Shown: positions 20,232-31,370 of the stretch, in pieces
Layout of the letters: the number at the start of each line of letters is the position of its first letter
How positions within the stretch are numbered: the stretch's first letter is position 1
Assembly: GCA_029718625.1 (NCBI GenBank)
Contig: CM056378.1
Location: 61,217,027 to 61,281,026 of the forward strand
DNA length: 64,000 bases
Source: Synaphobranchus kaupii
Lineage: Eukaryota; Chordata; Actinopteri; Anguilliformes; Synaphobranchidae
Direction of reading: 5' to 3'
The notes under the pieces: generated by a model
What the model was told of the DNA's origin: nothing
The model's database searches: none
Seen by the model: only the letters and a program-made list of their open reading frames with translations
Made by a program: the position numbers and the translations under genes

Positions 20232-22164
20232 GTAAGTTGTTTTATCATACTAACAGTGTTATGCTATAAACGCAATGAATTTCGCCATGGCAGGTAACGT
20301 CGTTAGGGCTGGTGGTATTACCGATTTTTCGATATACCAGTGTGAATTCACGCAATGCCATGCGGGTTCGTAATTACATTGTCAACTGTATTTTATTGTT
20401 TTTCATACAATTAATATTACAAACTGCACATTCCAACGGTATGATAAATCATTTATGAAGTAAACTTAGGGTGTATTGTCTGTGTTGACAAACTCGCGCG
20501 TGTTATGTGGCGTTGCCAACAACACAGATGTAAGTTTGGTGTAAGCATCGAAGGAAATGTGCAATTTAGCTGCAATGCGTGAATCCCTGTGTTTCTTCTG
20601 TGAAGCTAACTAACCTTATATACTTGTGCATAAAATCGGTCCCTCTCAGCTAAATTAATATAGATAGTATTACCTTTACAGTGGCAAGCTAGCAAGCAAA
20701 ATTACAGGTAACAAGCAGCTAGCTATCTATTTGTGTCTGAGATGAGCTACTAAATCGATTTTTTTGAGTGTGAAATGGCTTCTGGAAGTGTTTAGTAAAG
20801 TCATTGTTCCACATGAGTAAATTGTTCTGTATGCAGTACAGAAGGCTGTGCAGGTAAACAAAATGGCAATTTATGCATGGTATGAGGGAGAGAACATGAT
20901 AACATCAGGGAGTACTTGTTTATTATTATTATTGTTGTTGATTGTTGTTGTATAAGGGGGACTAATGGGTATATCAACATGGTGGACAGTTCCATGGACA
21001 GTGTTAGTGGGGTTTGTAATGATGCAGATTGCTCTCCTGAGGGAATGTGTAGTCTAAATGGCTTCTGTATGAATGGTTAAATAATCTCTCCTCACCCTCC
21101 ACCCCCATGTTTTGATCCTTTGCCTTTTTTTGTTTTTAGTTCATTTTTTTAAGCTTTTTGGACCCTGCCATTTTGTACTTTCTTTGTGTAAATACGGTAA
21201 CTTCAGCAATTAGAGGGCAAGGATTTTTTTATTTGTTACAGCAGGGGTGTTTTTATTTTTTATCTAGGAAACTGGTGGACTTTTGATTTTTTATCCACTG
21301 CACTTTTAGTAGTACACCTTAGTGCACTTGTATATAGTTGATATATGTTTGTCATGTATAAAGTTTTGCCTCCTAAAACCCAACCCCAACATCCCTGTCA
21401 TAGGAGGTGGCAACAAAATAAAGGACAGGACTGGCTAGCAGTAATGTGTAGGGAAGTTTCATACTATTCCCATTATTCATTTGAAAACCTGTTTGCACAT
21501 TCCTGGACTCATTTCTGGCTAATGGGGCTCTGGTGAAATACACAAGATTCACTGTGCTGCTACATGGGTTTTGACAGCTTTTTGTGACCTCGGGTAGTTA
21601 GTTGTGTAATATGAAGAGCAACAAGAACACGTCTAAAAATGAACTTTTATTGCCAATATTGACAAATTATCTAATTTTTTTGTAAAAACCTAAAAAATAA
21701 ATCATATTGAGACCTTTCTGGAACATTGCCATTTTTGGCACATTTGGCACCATTTGGCACCATTTGGATAACGAAAAAGGTTCACCTGAAAAAAACCCTG
21801 TAAAATTTGAATGGTTTGAGATATTGACACCAGATTGTTACCAGAGGTAGGCAGCATATTGATGAATCAGATAGAGGAGTCATTTCCTTGATTGCATTTG
21901 TAGCTCCCCAGGTAAAAATTCTTAAACTTGAATGTAGGTACCCGTTTTTTAGTTTTTTATATTTTCTGTACATAAATTGTTGTAGTTAAGTATCAAAACC
22001 TGGATTTCTATGAGTTCTCACTGCTTAGTCGTAATACTGCAGGTGTCTTTAATAAAAGCCATGAACCATATTTGTACCATTTATAGTTTTTGAGATAACC
22101 ACCTTTGTTTGTCACTAGTGAAAACAGGCGAAAATTGGCCTATTTTGCCCTCGGTAGGAAGAGG

Positions 22165-22265
22165 TTAACACGCTGGTGTGTGGTTGCCGGACCATATTTG
22201 TCATGCATTATTTTCATTGGACCCGTAAATTCAGAGTCCTGCTTCTTTGAATTTTTAGAACCCAT
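22165..22265 (-). pseudogene. gag: ERV gag start with N-myristoylation signal
   Basis: An ATG at 22265-22263 (minus) opens a frame starting MGSKNSKKQ, a typical Gag N-myristoylation sequence (Gly2, Ser/Lys-rich). It stays open to the TTAA at 22165, and the same frame continues at 16834 across the piggyBac insertion. The transposon therefore sits after about codon 33 of gag, in the matrix domain. This assignment explains where the gag N-terminus went. Confidence 0.8.
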
Positions 22266-23052
22266 TTTCGTGCGTTTGTCCCACAACCAAACTATGCCTT
22301 TTAATTTTTATTTTTAAAAATTATTTTTTTAAAAATTTTTTTATTAATTAGGCCTATTTTAGTCAGAATCAGTTTCAGATTCTGCACTATCCTCTGGATA
22401 ATTGTCCTCACTTTCAGGGTGAACGTTTAGCCTAACTTCTATTAATGCCGTTTCCTTCTCTTTTAACCATTCACCTCAAGGTATAGCTACAACAGAAACC
22501 ACTTCCATATCCGTCAAACTCATTAAGTGTCTCGTACAGGTATAAATGACCATAATCATCTCCTCTGCAAAAATGCCTCTCCTGTACTAGTCCGTGTATA
22601 TCATTTGCCTCTACTGACAATACATGATACCACATTACAAAAATGTTTCAGAGCTCATTACAAGAGAAAGAAAAAGGTGAAAGAAAAAGAGAAATATTAG
22701 TCCATGGGTGGGAGTAGCATACAGCCTCCACAGTTTGAATCACTCCACAGAGTGACGGACCCGTCGGTCACTAATCAAACTTTTTAGAATTTGAGCGCGA
22801 TACAGCCTCAAGTTACGTTTTGCTGTGGTGGCTCACCTGTGATTCTCTTTCTATGGATTGCGTATTGATCACCCCAGACAGACGTCTTACTCTCCTCGGT
22901 CCGGTCACCGCCGTCCTTCCTCTAGGCTACTGGTTACAGTTACCTCTCTGTGAGAAGGTGGGTTGCGGTCTCGGGGTTTGAACTCCCGGCAGTGCACTGT
23001 CTAAGCCGTTCCGACTTGAGAGAAATCTGCGTAGGAAAAAATCAAGTTAGCA
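22266..23052 (-). other. ERV 5' leader between primer site and gag
   Basis: About 790 bp of untranslated leader, the expected place for splice donor and packaging signals, which I cannot assign by eye. About 70 bp of it (22703-22773) is shared with 59820-59886. Confidence 0.7.
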
Positions 23053-23070
23053 ATCCTGCCGACTACGCCA
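23053..23070 (-). promoter_or_regulatory. Primer-binding site, tRNA-Ser (ERV)
   Basis: Minus strand TGGCGTAGTCGGCAGGAT begins three bases after the 5' LTR. It is the exact 18-nt complement of the 3' end of vertebrate tRNA-Ser(AGA) plus CCA, as I recall that tRNA (acceptor GTAGTCG). Confidence 0.85.
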
Positions 23071-23073
23071 TAT

Positions 23074-23566
23074 TGTCGTGGATTTTTCCCATTCAACCCA
23101 CAGTGAGCAAGTCTGTCCAAACAGAACCACAACAAACCGATGTAATAGAATAAGAAAAATAATTTCAGTTTATTGGAGATAAACGTAGAAATGAGAGAGA
23201 GTCTCATCAGAATCTCTCTGACTTAGAAACAGCATACAGAGGAGATTTATACACAATATCGTTGCTTTACTGGCCAGCCACAAGGGGCGGTTTCTAAACA
23301 TACAGAGACAAGGGTATCCATTTCTTGGTGTTTAGTCTATCAATAACCTTCAAAACAAGTAACGAAAACATCTGCCTGTCTCTAGAGCTTGTGAAGGAGA
23401 GACACAGAGTGAGTGAACCATGGCCTACTCAGTGTTCACAAAGAATACATTATTTAATTACTTAACTCAATATATAATTGATCTATTATATTAAATGCTT
23501 AATGATAATAATGTGATTGTCTCTATGTTAATACACACATATTGTAAAACAGAAAATTCCTTCACA
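23074..23566 (-). repeat. 5' LTR of the ERV
   Basis: This 493-bp LTR is identical by eye to 9213-9703 apart from two extra bases near 23402. It is followed by the target duplication AACA. Confidence 0.95.
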
Positions 23567-23634
23567 AACATCAGTAACCTGATGAACCACTGTTATTAGT
23601 AGTAGTGATATATAATATGTCATATAATATGTCT

Positions 23635-25282
23635 TGTGTAGCTTAAAAACTGTAGTCGTGGTCACAAGTTAGAAAATGGGTTTGAAATTTAAATTACCAG
23701 CTGCCGTTAGAGTGGAGTTTTGAACATTCCACCATTTGTGTGAATGGGGAGCATGGTTTTCAAACAACACTGAATATTTTACAAACTAAAAATGTCACAG
23801 CTTAGATATTTACACTGTAGAAATCCTGGGAAACACATGAACATTTTGATACATATTATGTTTGTGTATCTTAAAAACTGTAGTCGTCGTCACAAGTTAG
23901 AAAATGGGTTTGAAATTGAAATTACCAACTGCCGCTAGAGTGGAGCATCTGCTAGCAAGGTGAGTCGCCGTAGCAACCCCCCGAAGCAAAATCAGTACAA
24001 ATCTACCACCAGTGTTCTGCTGGACCCAGTCAGTTATGGAACGGCCCAACAATCCATGTACCCTCTTGTTGAGTTTGGAATTCCATTGATATTGTTCAAG
24101 TAATAACTGTAATCTTTCCTGTTTGTTATCAGAGTACTAACTGTCATATTTCCTGTTTCTTCCGAAATACCAATGGCTGTCCTTTTATATCTTTCTATCT
24201 CTCTTTTACATGTTTGTTAAATGCAATGTCTGTAAGTATAGTAATTAATAAGCATAATGTAAAAATATCACCAAACCAGAGGCCATTGTTTTTGTACATG
24301 TAAACAACACACACATTTTCTATTGCATTTTTTAATATGATTGCTCAAAACCTGCACCGCTTACTTCACCACCTGGGTGTGATTTTTAAGCGGTGCAGCC
24401 GCTTCTATACGTGATGTGTGTCCGTCCGTCCGTCCGTTCGTCGCATGAGATTTAAACCAATCAGGAGTCGCCTATGCGTCACATGCCCGGCAATACAATA
24501 GTAGCTTGAGAAAAGCATGCCCAGCTTCAGACAGCTCTATCTCAAAAAATATACATGTCACAGCTTTGATATTCACACCGTAGGAATCCTGGGAACCAGA
24601 TGCACATCTCTATATGATATGTCATGTGTAGCTTAAAAACTGTAGTCGTGGTCACAAGTTAGAAAATGGGTTTGAAATAGAAATGACCAGCTGCCGCTAG
24701 AGTGGAGTTTTGAACATTCCACCATTTGTGTGAATGGGGAGCATGGTTTTCAAACAACACTGAATATTTTACAAACTAAAAATGTCACAGCTTAGATATT
24801 TACACTGTAGAAATCCTGGGAAACACATGAACATTTTGATACATATTATGTTTGTGTATCTTAAAAACTGTAGTCGTCATCACAAGTTAGAAAATGGGTT
24901 TGAAATTGAAATTACCAACTGCCGCTAGAGTGGAGTTTTGAACATTCCACCTGTTAGCAAGGTGAGTCGCCGTAGCAACCCCCCGAAGCGAAATCAATAC
25001 AAAATCTACCACCAGTGTTCTGCTGGACCCAGTCAGTTATGGAACGGCCCAACAATCCATGCACCCTCTTGTTGAGTTTGGAATTCCATTGTTATTGTTC
25101 AAATAATAACTGTAATCTTTCCTGTTTGTTATCAGAGTATATTGCGTATGTACATAAATATCACCAAACCAGAGGCCATTGCTTTTGTGCATGTAAACAA
25201 CACACACATTTTCTATTGCATTTTTTTATATGATTGCTCATAAACCTGCACCGATTACTTCACCACCTGGGTGTGATTTATT
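23635..25282. repeat. Direct duplication inside the mariner-type element
   Basis: Block 23635-24390 recurs at 24610-25282. Each begins with the motif GTAGCTTAAAAACTGTAGTC and contains GTGAGTCGCCGTAGCAACCC and GTTCTGCTGGACCCAGTCAG. The second copy lacks about 100 bp near its end. The TTAAAAACTGTAGTCGT module occurs four times in total. A CCGTCCGTCCGTCCG tract lies between the copies (24421-24440). Confidence 0.88.
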
Positions 25283-25531
25283 TTCACAGAATGAATGAAT
25301 TCTCTAATTAAACTCCACACTGCTATTATTTTGAACACGCCCCTTTCAATGAATGAGTCAATTACTCAGAACAAGCAGCGTGCATGTTATGACAGTTGGG
25401 TCTGTTGTTTTTCTATTACACTACTACATTTACAAGTAAATTATTTGCCATGCAGAAATATCACTACTACTAATAACAGTGGTTCATCAGGTTACTGATG
25501 TTGTACTGCTATTTTTTTGAACACCACTGTA

Positions 25532-26378
25532 TGTACGAATACTTTCATGTTTATTCTATCGATATGAATTATTTTTGGGGAAAGATGTGTTAAATCAGAC
25601 GAGATTTGCTGGGATAGTTTTCATTCACGTAGCGGTTTATTCGTTTTGAAATGAATGTAATAAGTGCAAGATAATCATTAATCCATTGAGCAGCTCAAAA
25701 TAAACCTTGATGATTTGTGGGTTTTTTAAAAGCAAAATGGTAGATTTGTAAAGTAAGCTGTTCTCTAGAAAATAATTCACACCATGCTTGGTGAAATGCA
25801 ACTAAGCTCAACAGGTTTTTGGTGTACCTGTAACATGCATTATGGGTTATTTAATAACCATAATAATATTTCTATGAATTTCTTGGGTGTGCTCGGACAT
25901 AACAAGGTGTTATGAATAACATTTCTGATCTATATTTCCAGTCTATCCTTCCCCAATTGTTACCAAACATCTTATAAGAAATGTTTCAACTGGTAACATA
26001 ACATTTGTTACGGTGTCCAACTTTGCAAATCCCGTAAAAGTAATAATAATTTTAAAAATGGCATTAAATTAAATGTAAGGTACAATGTACACCAATTGGA
26101 AGAAATTGACAAAACAGTATTTCCTTTCTTGATCATAGTGACATAATAAATGGGGTATATTGGAGACCATGTAACAAATGTGATGTCGCTTGACAAATTC
26201 AAATCAACATTGCATGACAGTAAAAGTGTTAGGAAATTTATGATGTCCTTGCCATTTTCAAATGAGGGAAGGTGAATCTTACTTAATGACAGAAAATAAA
26301 GGTTGTACTGTCAATTACAATTTTCGGACACAAGACCCCACTCTGTTTTCCAGTACCATATTCTTTCACACATATATA
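25532..26378. other. Non-coding stretch, nothing assigned
   Basis: AT-rich sequence between the nested block and the first Tc1 element. No gene, RNA or clear repeat seen. Confidence 0.5.
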
Positions 26379-26598
26379 TACAGTCAAGCCGGAAAGTCTG
26401 CACACCCGTTTCACCTTCTCCACGTTTTATTACGTTACAGATTTATACTACAATAGATTGAGTTAATTTTTTGCCTCAAACATCTACACACAATAACCAA
26501 TAATGACGAAGTGAAAACAGGTTTTTAGAAAATATGCAATTTTATTTTACTGACAAAATAGGTTATTTAGGGGTTACATATCTGTACACACCCTTAGC

Positions 26599-27623
26599 CT
26601 AATACTTGGTTGCTGCACCTTTGGCAGCGATTACAGCTTCAAGGCGTCTTGGGAAAGAAGCTACGAGCTTGGCACACTTGTTTCTGGACATTTTTGCCCA
26701 TTCCTCTTGGCATATCCTTGCAAGCTCCATCAGGTTGGATGGGGAGCGTCGGTACACAGCCATTTTCAGCTCTTTCCACAGATGTTCAATTGGATTCAGG
26801 TCTGGGCTCTGGCTGGGCCACTCAAGGACATGCACAGACTTTCTCCGAAGCCACTCCTTTGTTCTCTTGGCTGTGTGCTTCGGGTCATTGTCATGTTGGA
26901 AGGTAAACCTTCGCCCCAGTCTGAGGTCCAGAGCGCTCTGGAGCAGGTTTTCTTCAAGGATCTCGGTGTACTTAGCTGCATTCATCTTTCCCTCTATCAG
27001 GACTAGTTGCCCCGTTCCCGCTGCTGAAAAACATCCCCACATCATGATGCTGCTACCTACCGCCCTGATTCACTGTAGGGATGGTATTAGCCAGGTGATG
27101 AGCGGTGCCTGGTTTCCTCCAGACGTGACGCTTGGTATTCAGGCCAAAAAAGTTCCATTTTGGTTTCATCAGACCAGAGAATCTTGATTCTCATGGTTTG
27201 AGAGTCCTCTAGGTGCCTTTTGGCACACTCCAAGCGGGCTGTGATGTGCCTTTTACTAAGGAGGGGCTTCCGTCTGGCCACTCTACCATAAAGGCCTGAT
27301 TGGTGGAGTGCTGCCTGGATGGTTGATCTTCTGAAAGGTTCTCCCATCTCCACAAGGATACGCTGGAGCTCTGTCAGAGTGACCCTCGGGTTCCTGCTCA
27401 CCTCCCTGGCCAAGACCCGTCTTCCCCGATTGCTCAGTTTGGTCGGGCGGCCAGGTCTAGGAAGATTCTTGGTGGTTCCAAACTTCTTCCATTTACGAAT
27501 GATGGTGGCCACTGTGCTCTTTGGGACCTGTAAAGCTGCAGAGATTTTTCCGTACCCTTCTCCAGATCTATGCCTTGACACAATCCTGTTTCTGAGGTCT
27601 GCAGATAATTCCTTTGACCCCAT
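26599..27623 (-). pseudogene. Tc1 transposase, frame-broken
   Basis: The N-terminal frame (27623-27087) starts MGSKELSADLRNRIV and contains paired helix-turn-helix DNA-binding domains (LQVPKSTVATIIRKWKKFG) with a GRPTKLSNRGRR hook, then the first catalytic Asp in ILWSDETK. The second frame (27045-26599) has the second Asp in QHDNDPKHTAKR and the Glu in NPIEHLWKELK, i.e. a DD34E core. Between them, around 27045-27160, at least one frameshift scrambles about 40 codons, beside an AAAAAA run at 27150. All three catalytic residues are present in the pieces. Confidence 0.93.
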
Positions 27624-27875
27624 GGCTTGGAGTTTGCTCTGACATGCACTGTCAACTGTGGGACCTTATATAGGCAGGTGTTGGCAATCCCCAATCATTT
27701 CCAATCAATTGAATTTATCACAGGTGGACTCCAATTAAGTTGTAGAAACATCTCAAGCAGTATCAGTGGAAACAAAATGCACCTCAGCTCACTTGTGTAC
27801 ATATGATATTTTACATTTAGATTTTTAATAAATTAGCACAAATGTCTAAAAACCTGTTTTCACTTCGTCATTATG

Positions 27876-29403
27876 GACTGTTTTGTATGGAGGATTATTC
27901 AACCCAAAATGAAAATGAAAATGAAAACAAAAACGAAAATGAAAATGAAAACAAAAATGAAAATGGAGGATTATTCAGCCCAAAATTAAAATGAAAATTA
28001 AAATCTTTTCATTTGCATTTTCATTATCGTTTTCATTTTCATTTTCATTATCATTTTCATTTTCATTTTCGAACTGTACTATCTATGTAAATGAGGGGGT
28101 ATGGTCAAGCAAAAATGTAAATGTAATGTAATGTAAAATGTAATGTAAGCAAGCAAGGTGGGCCTCATACAGGTTTAGTGCAGTAGCACTTAATGAACAC
28201 TAGGGGGAGCATAGCATAGGGATGGGTAACAGTCTATGCTTGATACTATGCTCTCAGTGCACTCATACATTTTAATGTATGAAATGATGAAGAATCTGAG
28301 CAGTGTTGTAAAGTATTCTTGTTTTATGAAAGAAACGGAGCTAGCTAGCCAGCGCTAAGCTGTGTAGGCTATAGGTCAAACCTGCGAGGTGGAAAATCCA
28401 GGTTCAGAAAGTGAACGTCCTCCCCGATCATTTGTTCCAATCACCTGGATTTGCTAATTATCACAATTCTTCAGCCAAGAGGTAGGAGCTAACTAGGCTA
28501 ATTAGTGAAATCGTGAGTTCATGGGTGGAAGAAACACGGCAGGACTTTTACTTTCTGACCCCTGGAATTTCCACCTCTGCAAACCTGGTAGTAGCCTACG
28601 ATAGGCTACATTGTGGCAGGTTAAACGTTGGATTGGATGGTTGTGTTGTACTGCTGGAAATAAATGAAATCCTCTCTTAAAATAAATGAAAAGATCGCAA
28701 ATGAGTCACTGGATCGTTTAAACTTTTAACCTGGCTCCAGTACTTTAACTAAGCGAACATTAAGGCATTGCTTCAAAAAGTCTATCGACAGCCAGATTCT
28801 ATTATATATGTTATGCAAAATGAGAAATGTTAATGTAGGCTATTTGAAAGGGAGTAGGCTTCGTCATACAAAAAATCCAGGGTTAAATCTTAAATTGAGC
28901 TTGCTAGCTGTTTATTATTATCCTAAAATAGCTCTCATAAGTGTTTATGTTACCCATCTATCGTTAATTGTGTTTACTGTATTACACACTTCATGTGTGT
29001 GCCATGAGTCACTGGACCGTTTATTTTAACCTGGCTCCGATAGATCTAGCTAGCCTACTTCAAACGAACATTAAGGCATAGCTTCTAAAAGTCTATCGAG
29101 ACATTAATGTATTTGAAAGTGAGTCGGCTTTGTGATATACAGAAAATCCAGGGTGGAAATTAAATGAGCTGTCTAACCCCTTAATCTCGTTTAGTAGCTA
29201 GGCTACACCTCTGCTTGGTGAAATTCCCTCAGGGAAAAAACAACGACACACTTGGCAGGTTCTAAGTTTAGACATTCTCGTTTATTTTTCAGCTGTCTTC
29301 AGCAATATTTTTTCTTTCACAACGCAAAAACGCACCTTTAATGCCCTAGCCTATTCATATTTGCGACCATATTTTTTGACGACCGTCATGAATCTAGCTA
29401 GCT
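27876..29403 (+). repeat. Dispersed repeat inserted in the Tc1 right end
   Basis: This is the inverted counterpart of 4453-5760, sharing the GGAGGATTATTCA boundary, AAAATG-type simple repeat (27899-28075) and a block ending near 29100. Its own ~330-bp internal duplication is visible: GAGTCACTGGATCGTTTA at 28703 and GAGTCACTGGACCGTTTA at 29005. A 73-codon frame (28808-29029) parallels the frame in the other copy but has no known domain. Confidence 0.7.
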
Positions 29404-29487
29404 TTTACTCAATCTATTGTAGAATATGTCTAACGTAATAAAACGTGGAGAAGGTGAAAGGGGTGTGCAGCCTTTCCGGATTGACTG

Positions 29488-29509
29488 TATATATATATAT
29501 ATATATATT
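29488..29509. repeat. TA microsatellite
   Basis: An uninterrupted TA run starts at the right target site of the Tc1 element. Confidence 0.9.
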
Positions 29510-31290
29510 TTAAAATACAGTTGTTTACATTATTTTATTTATGTTTTGCTATTTATAATTTATTGGGTGTTTTTGTGCCTCATCATTTAGTTTGAAAATA
29601 TACTCTTCAAATGTCTGTTTACTGATAGTTAAGCTGTTAAAAATAGACACTGATGATTTGAATCCAAAGAACAAAAATATGTCAGTCTAACCTGAAAATA
29701 TGCATTAATTATATTTTTTCAAAATACAGTTGTTTACATTTCAAATGTGTCTCTCTTCTTTTTTTTAAGGAGTATTTTGCTTAAAATGCAATTATCATGC
29801 AAAAACGATTATCGTGAAAATTTTTCATACAATTATCGTGACACAAAATTTCATTATCGTCCTAACCCTACAGTAGACCAACATAGCTACAGAAATGTAT
29901 AGCAGTCAGATATAAAAAAAATAATTTAAAAAAGTACTGGAAATACCCGATTGTACAGAGAGACATGTTTGTTTTGGTGGTGCTCATTTGAATTTCCTGA
30001 CTTTTGCGGCTTTTAACCAAAACAAACATCTCACTTAAAACGTAGTTTGTCATAAATTTCCATGGTTTTTACACCGGGAGGTGTACATATTTCTATGTAG
30101 CCTAATAATTATAACTGCTGTACACATCCACTTGAGCTTTGAATAAACAAAACTGAATGTTACTGCCAATCTACTATAAATAAATTCACATACACCCAGA
30201 TACATCAGAATGAGCACCAGAATAGTAGACTACACATAATTGAACATATGATAAAATTACAAATAGCCTAATGGCTCCCATTTCAATTTGTGGTCTTCGA
30301 CTGCCACCCTGTGGCTAACAGGTGCTTTCTCCCACTGATAGGAAGCAATATTTCTGAAATAATTCAACAAATCAATAATCCAATGACATTACCTGAAATA
30401 AACAGTCACAAATCCTAAAAATGTGAATTATAAAGTGTCACCATAGCTAGCTAACTAGTTGACAATATCTTGACCTCTAACATTAGATTGATGCAGTGTT
30501 TCCCCTAACTATATATTCAGTTCTATTACACTTCAATTATAGTTATGTGCATTAATTTTCAAAGCCTCAATTTCATAATTCAGCCATCGAGATTTCAGAC
30601 TGGTTGCATTTTGCTGAGGGTGATTTGGGAATTGCTTCACAACTTTTACTGTTATCTCCCCATTATTCTTACATCAATGAATAACACCAAAACGACTTAG
30701 CCTACTGCTACAACTTATTGGAGGTCCATTGCTACAATTCTGCGTGTCACTGCGCAAAGAGACAGGGATTGTCTAATTTTTTTTTGCATTGTTTTAATCA
30801 CCGAAACCCCTTGCCAATAACTGCTTTATGGTCAGATATGGAATTTTTTTTGCTTTTGCTAGCTCAAGTGCTACACGGTAAGACGCATTGATACTGTTTG
30901 AGTAGTTGTGAATTTCGTGAATCAGTCTTATTGTATCTGAACCAGGGTGTTTAAATTATGTTCTTTGATGCCACTTCCAGAGAGTTCCCCAGTTGACGTT
31001 GGTTCAGTTTCAGCACGCTCAACAGAAGCCCCCCCCCCCCCCCGCATTAATAAAAATATAAAGAAATATGCTACGATAACTTTTAAGAACCCCCGTTTCA
31101 AATTCTACATTCACATTTATGTGTAGCCTATGTATGTGGTGCAGTGCATATTAGAGTTAATTACTGTTAATGGGTTTTACAGTAATGAAATATTTAACAA
31201 CAAATCAACTGTTTTGGCTCATAAAACTCACTTTTGCATCATTTTCAAGTGGGAATTATTATCTTTTCATCAGTATAGGGGGATAGATAT
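29510..31290. other. Non-coding stretch with a possible hAT terminus
   Basis: No gene is seen. Near 29780-29870 repeated ATTATCGT/CGATTATCG motifs end in CCTAACCCTA. Read on the minus strand this gives TAGGGTTAGGACGATAATGA, which resembles a hAT terminal repeat. The partner end was not found. A 15-base C run lies near 31030. Confidence 0.4.
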
Positions 31291-31293
31291 CTA

Positions 31294-31370
31294 CAGTTGA
31301 AGTCGGAAGTTTACATACACTTAGGTTGAAGTCATTAAAACTCATTTTTAACCACTCCACAGATTTCATG
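31294..31370 (+). mobile_element. Terminal stub of a Sleeping Beauty-type Tc1 element
   Basis: After TA (31292-31293) the sequence CAGTTGAAGTCGGAAGTTTA and the following ~55 bases match, by memory, the outer part of the inverted/direct repeat end of salmonid and other fish Tc1 elements of the Sleeping Beauty group. It stops abruptly near 31370. No transposase or opposite end is present. Confidence 0.75.

Larger units (their letters stand above)
16835..22164. mobile_element. piggyBac element inserted in ERV gag (TTAA TSD)
   Basis: The target duplication TTAA is present at 16831-16834 and 22165-22168. The element ends are short inverted repeats, CCTCTTAATGCC at left and the complement of GTAGGAAGAGG at right. 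Removing it rejoins ERV gag in frame. The total of 5330 bp includes a 2318-bp hAT insertion, so the resident element was about 3.0 kb. It keeps one transposase first exon (20092-20231) but I find no DDD catalytic region, so it is non-autonomous. Block 16969-17330 recurs at 61312-61674. Confidence 0.93.
9213..23566 (-). mobile_element. Endogenous retrovirus with paired LTRs and AACA TSD
   Basis: This minus-strand provirus has 5' LTR 23074-23566, 3' LTR 9213-9703 and a 4-bp target duplication AACA (9209-9212 and 23567-23570). Order on the minus strand: tRNA-Ser primer site, ~0.8-kb leader, gag, UGA, pro-pol, env, polypurine tract. A 5330-bp piggyBac insertion (16835-22164) splits gag, leaving about 9.0 kb of proviral sequence. 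A class I (gamma/epsilon-like) affinity is suggested by the in-frame gag-pol stop, the HHCC-DDE integrase and the 4-bp TSD. Exact genus needs phylogeny. Frame breaks in gag and pol and the loss of the env fusion subunit make the copy defective. Confidence 0.95.
9182..25529. mobile_element. Mariner-type (TA-flanked) element, outermost shell of the nest
   Basis: The left end begins CAGTGGTGTTCAAAAAAATA after TA (9180-9181). The right end is its reverse complement, ending at 25529 before TA (25530-25531). Only 31 bp of the left end precede the ERV at 9213. The sequence resumes after the ERV target duplication at 23571, and its next ~45 bp are again the complement of the right terminus (about 25455-25505). 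The inverted repeat is therefore at least 80 bp and was cut in two by the ERV. Without the insert the element would be about 2.0 kb. No transposase is visible, so it is a non-autonomous member. Confidence 0.88.
26381..29487 (-). mobile_element. Tc1-like transposon with a repeat inserted in its right end
   Basis: The left terminus CAGTCAAGCCGGAAAGTCTG follows TA (26379-26380). The right terminus, its inverse, ends at 29487 before TA (29488-29489). The right inverted repeat is split: its inner part ends near 27876 (ACTTCGTCATTATGG) and its outer part restarts near 29403 (AATCTATTGTAG). About 1.5 kb of unrelated repeat lies between, and about 60 bp of the terminal repeat have been lost at the junction. 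Without the insert the transposon would be about 1.6 kb, normal for Tc1. Confidence 0.9.

Noticed and set aside
23051..23070. Possible tRNA gene 3' end
   Set aside because: Only the last 18-20 nt match a tRNA. The position next to the LTR identifies it as a primer-binding site.
23074..23566. Solo LTR unrelated to the ERV at 9.2-16.8 kb
   Set aside because: It is followed on its left by the primer site, leader and gag start, and it shares the AACA target duplication with the left LTR. It is the 5' LTR of the same provirus.
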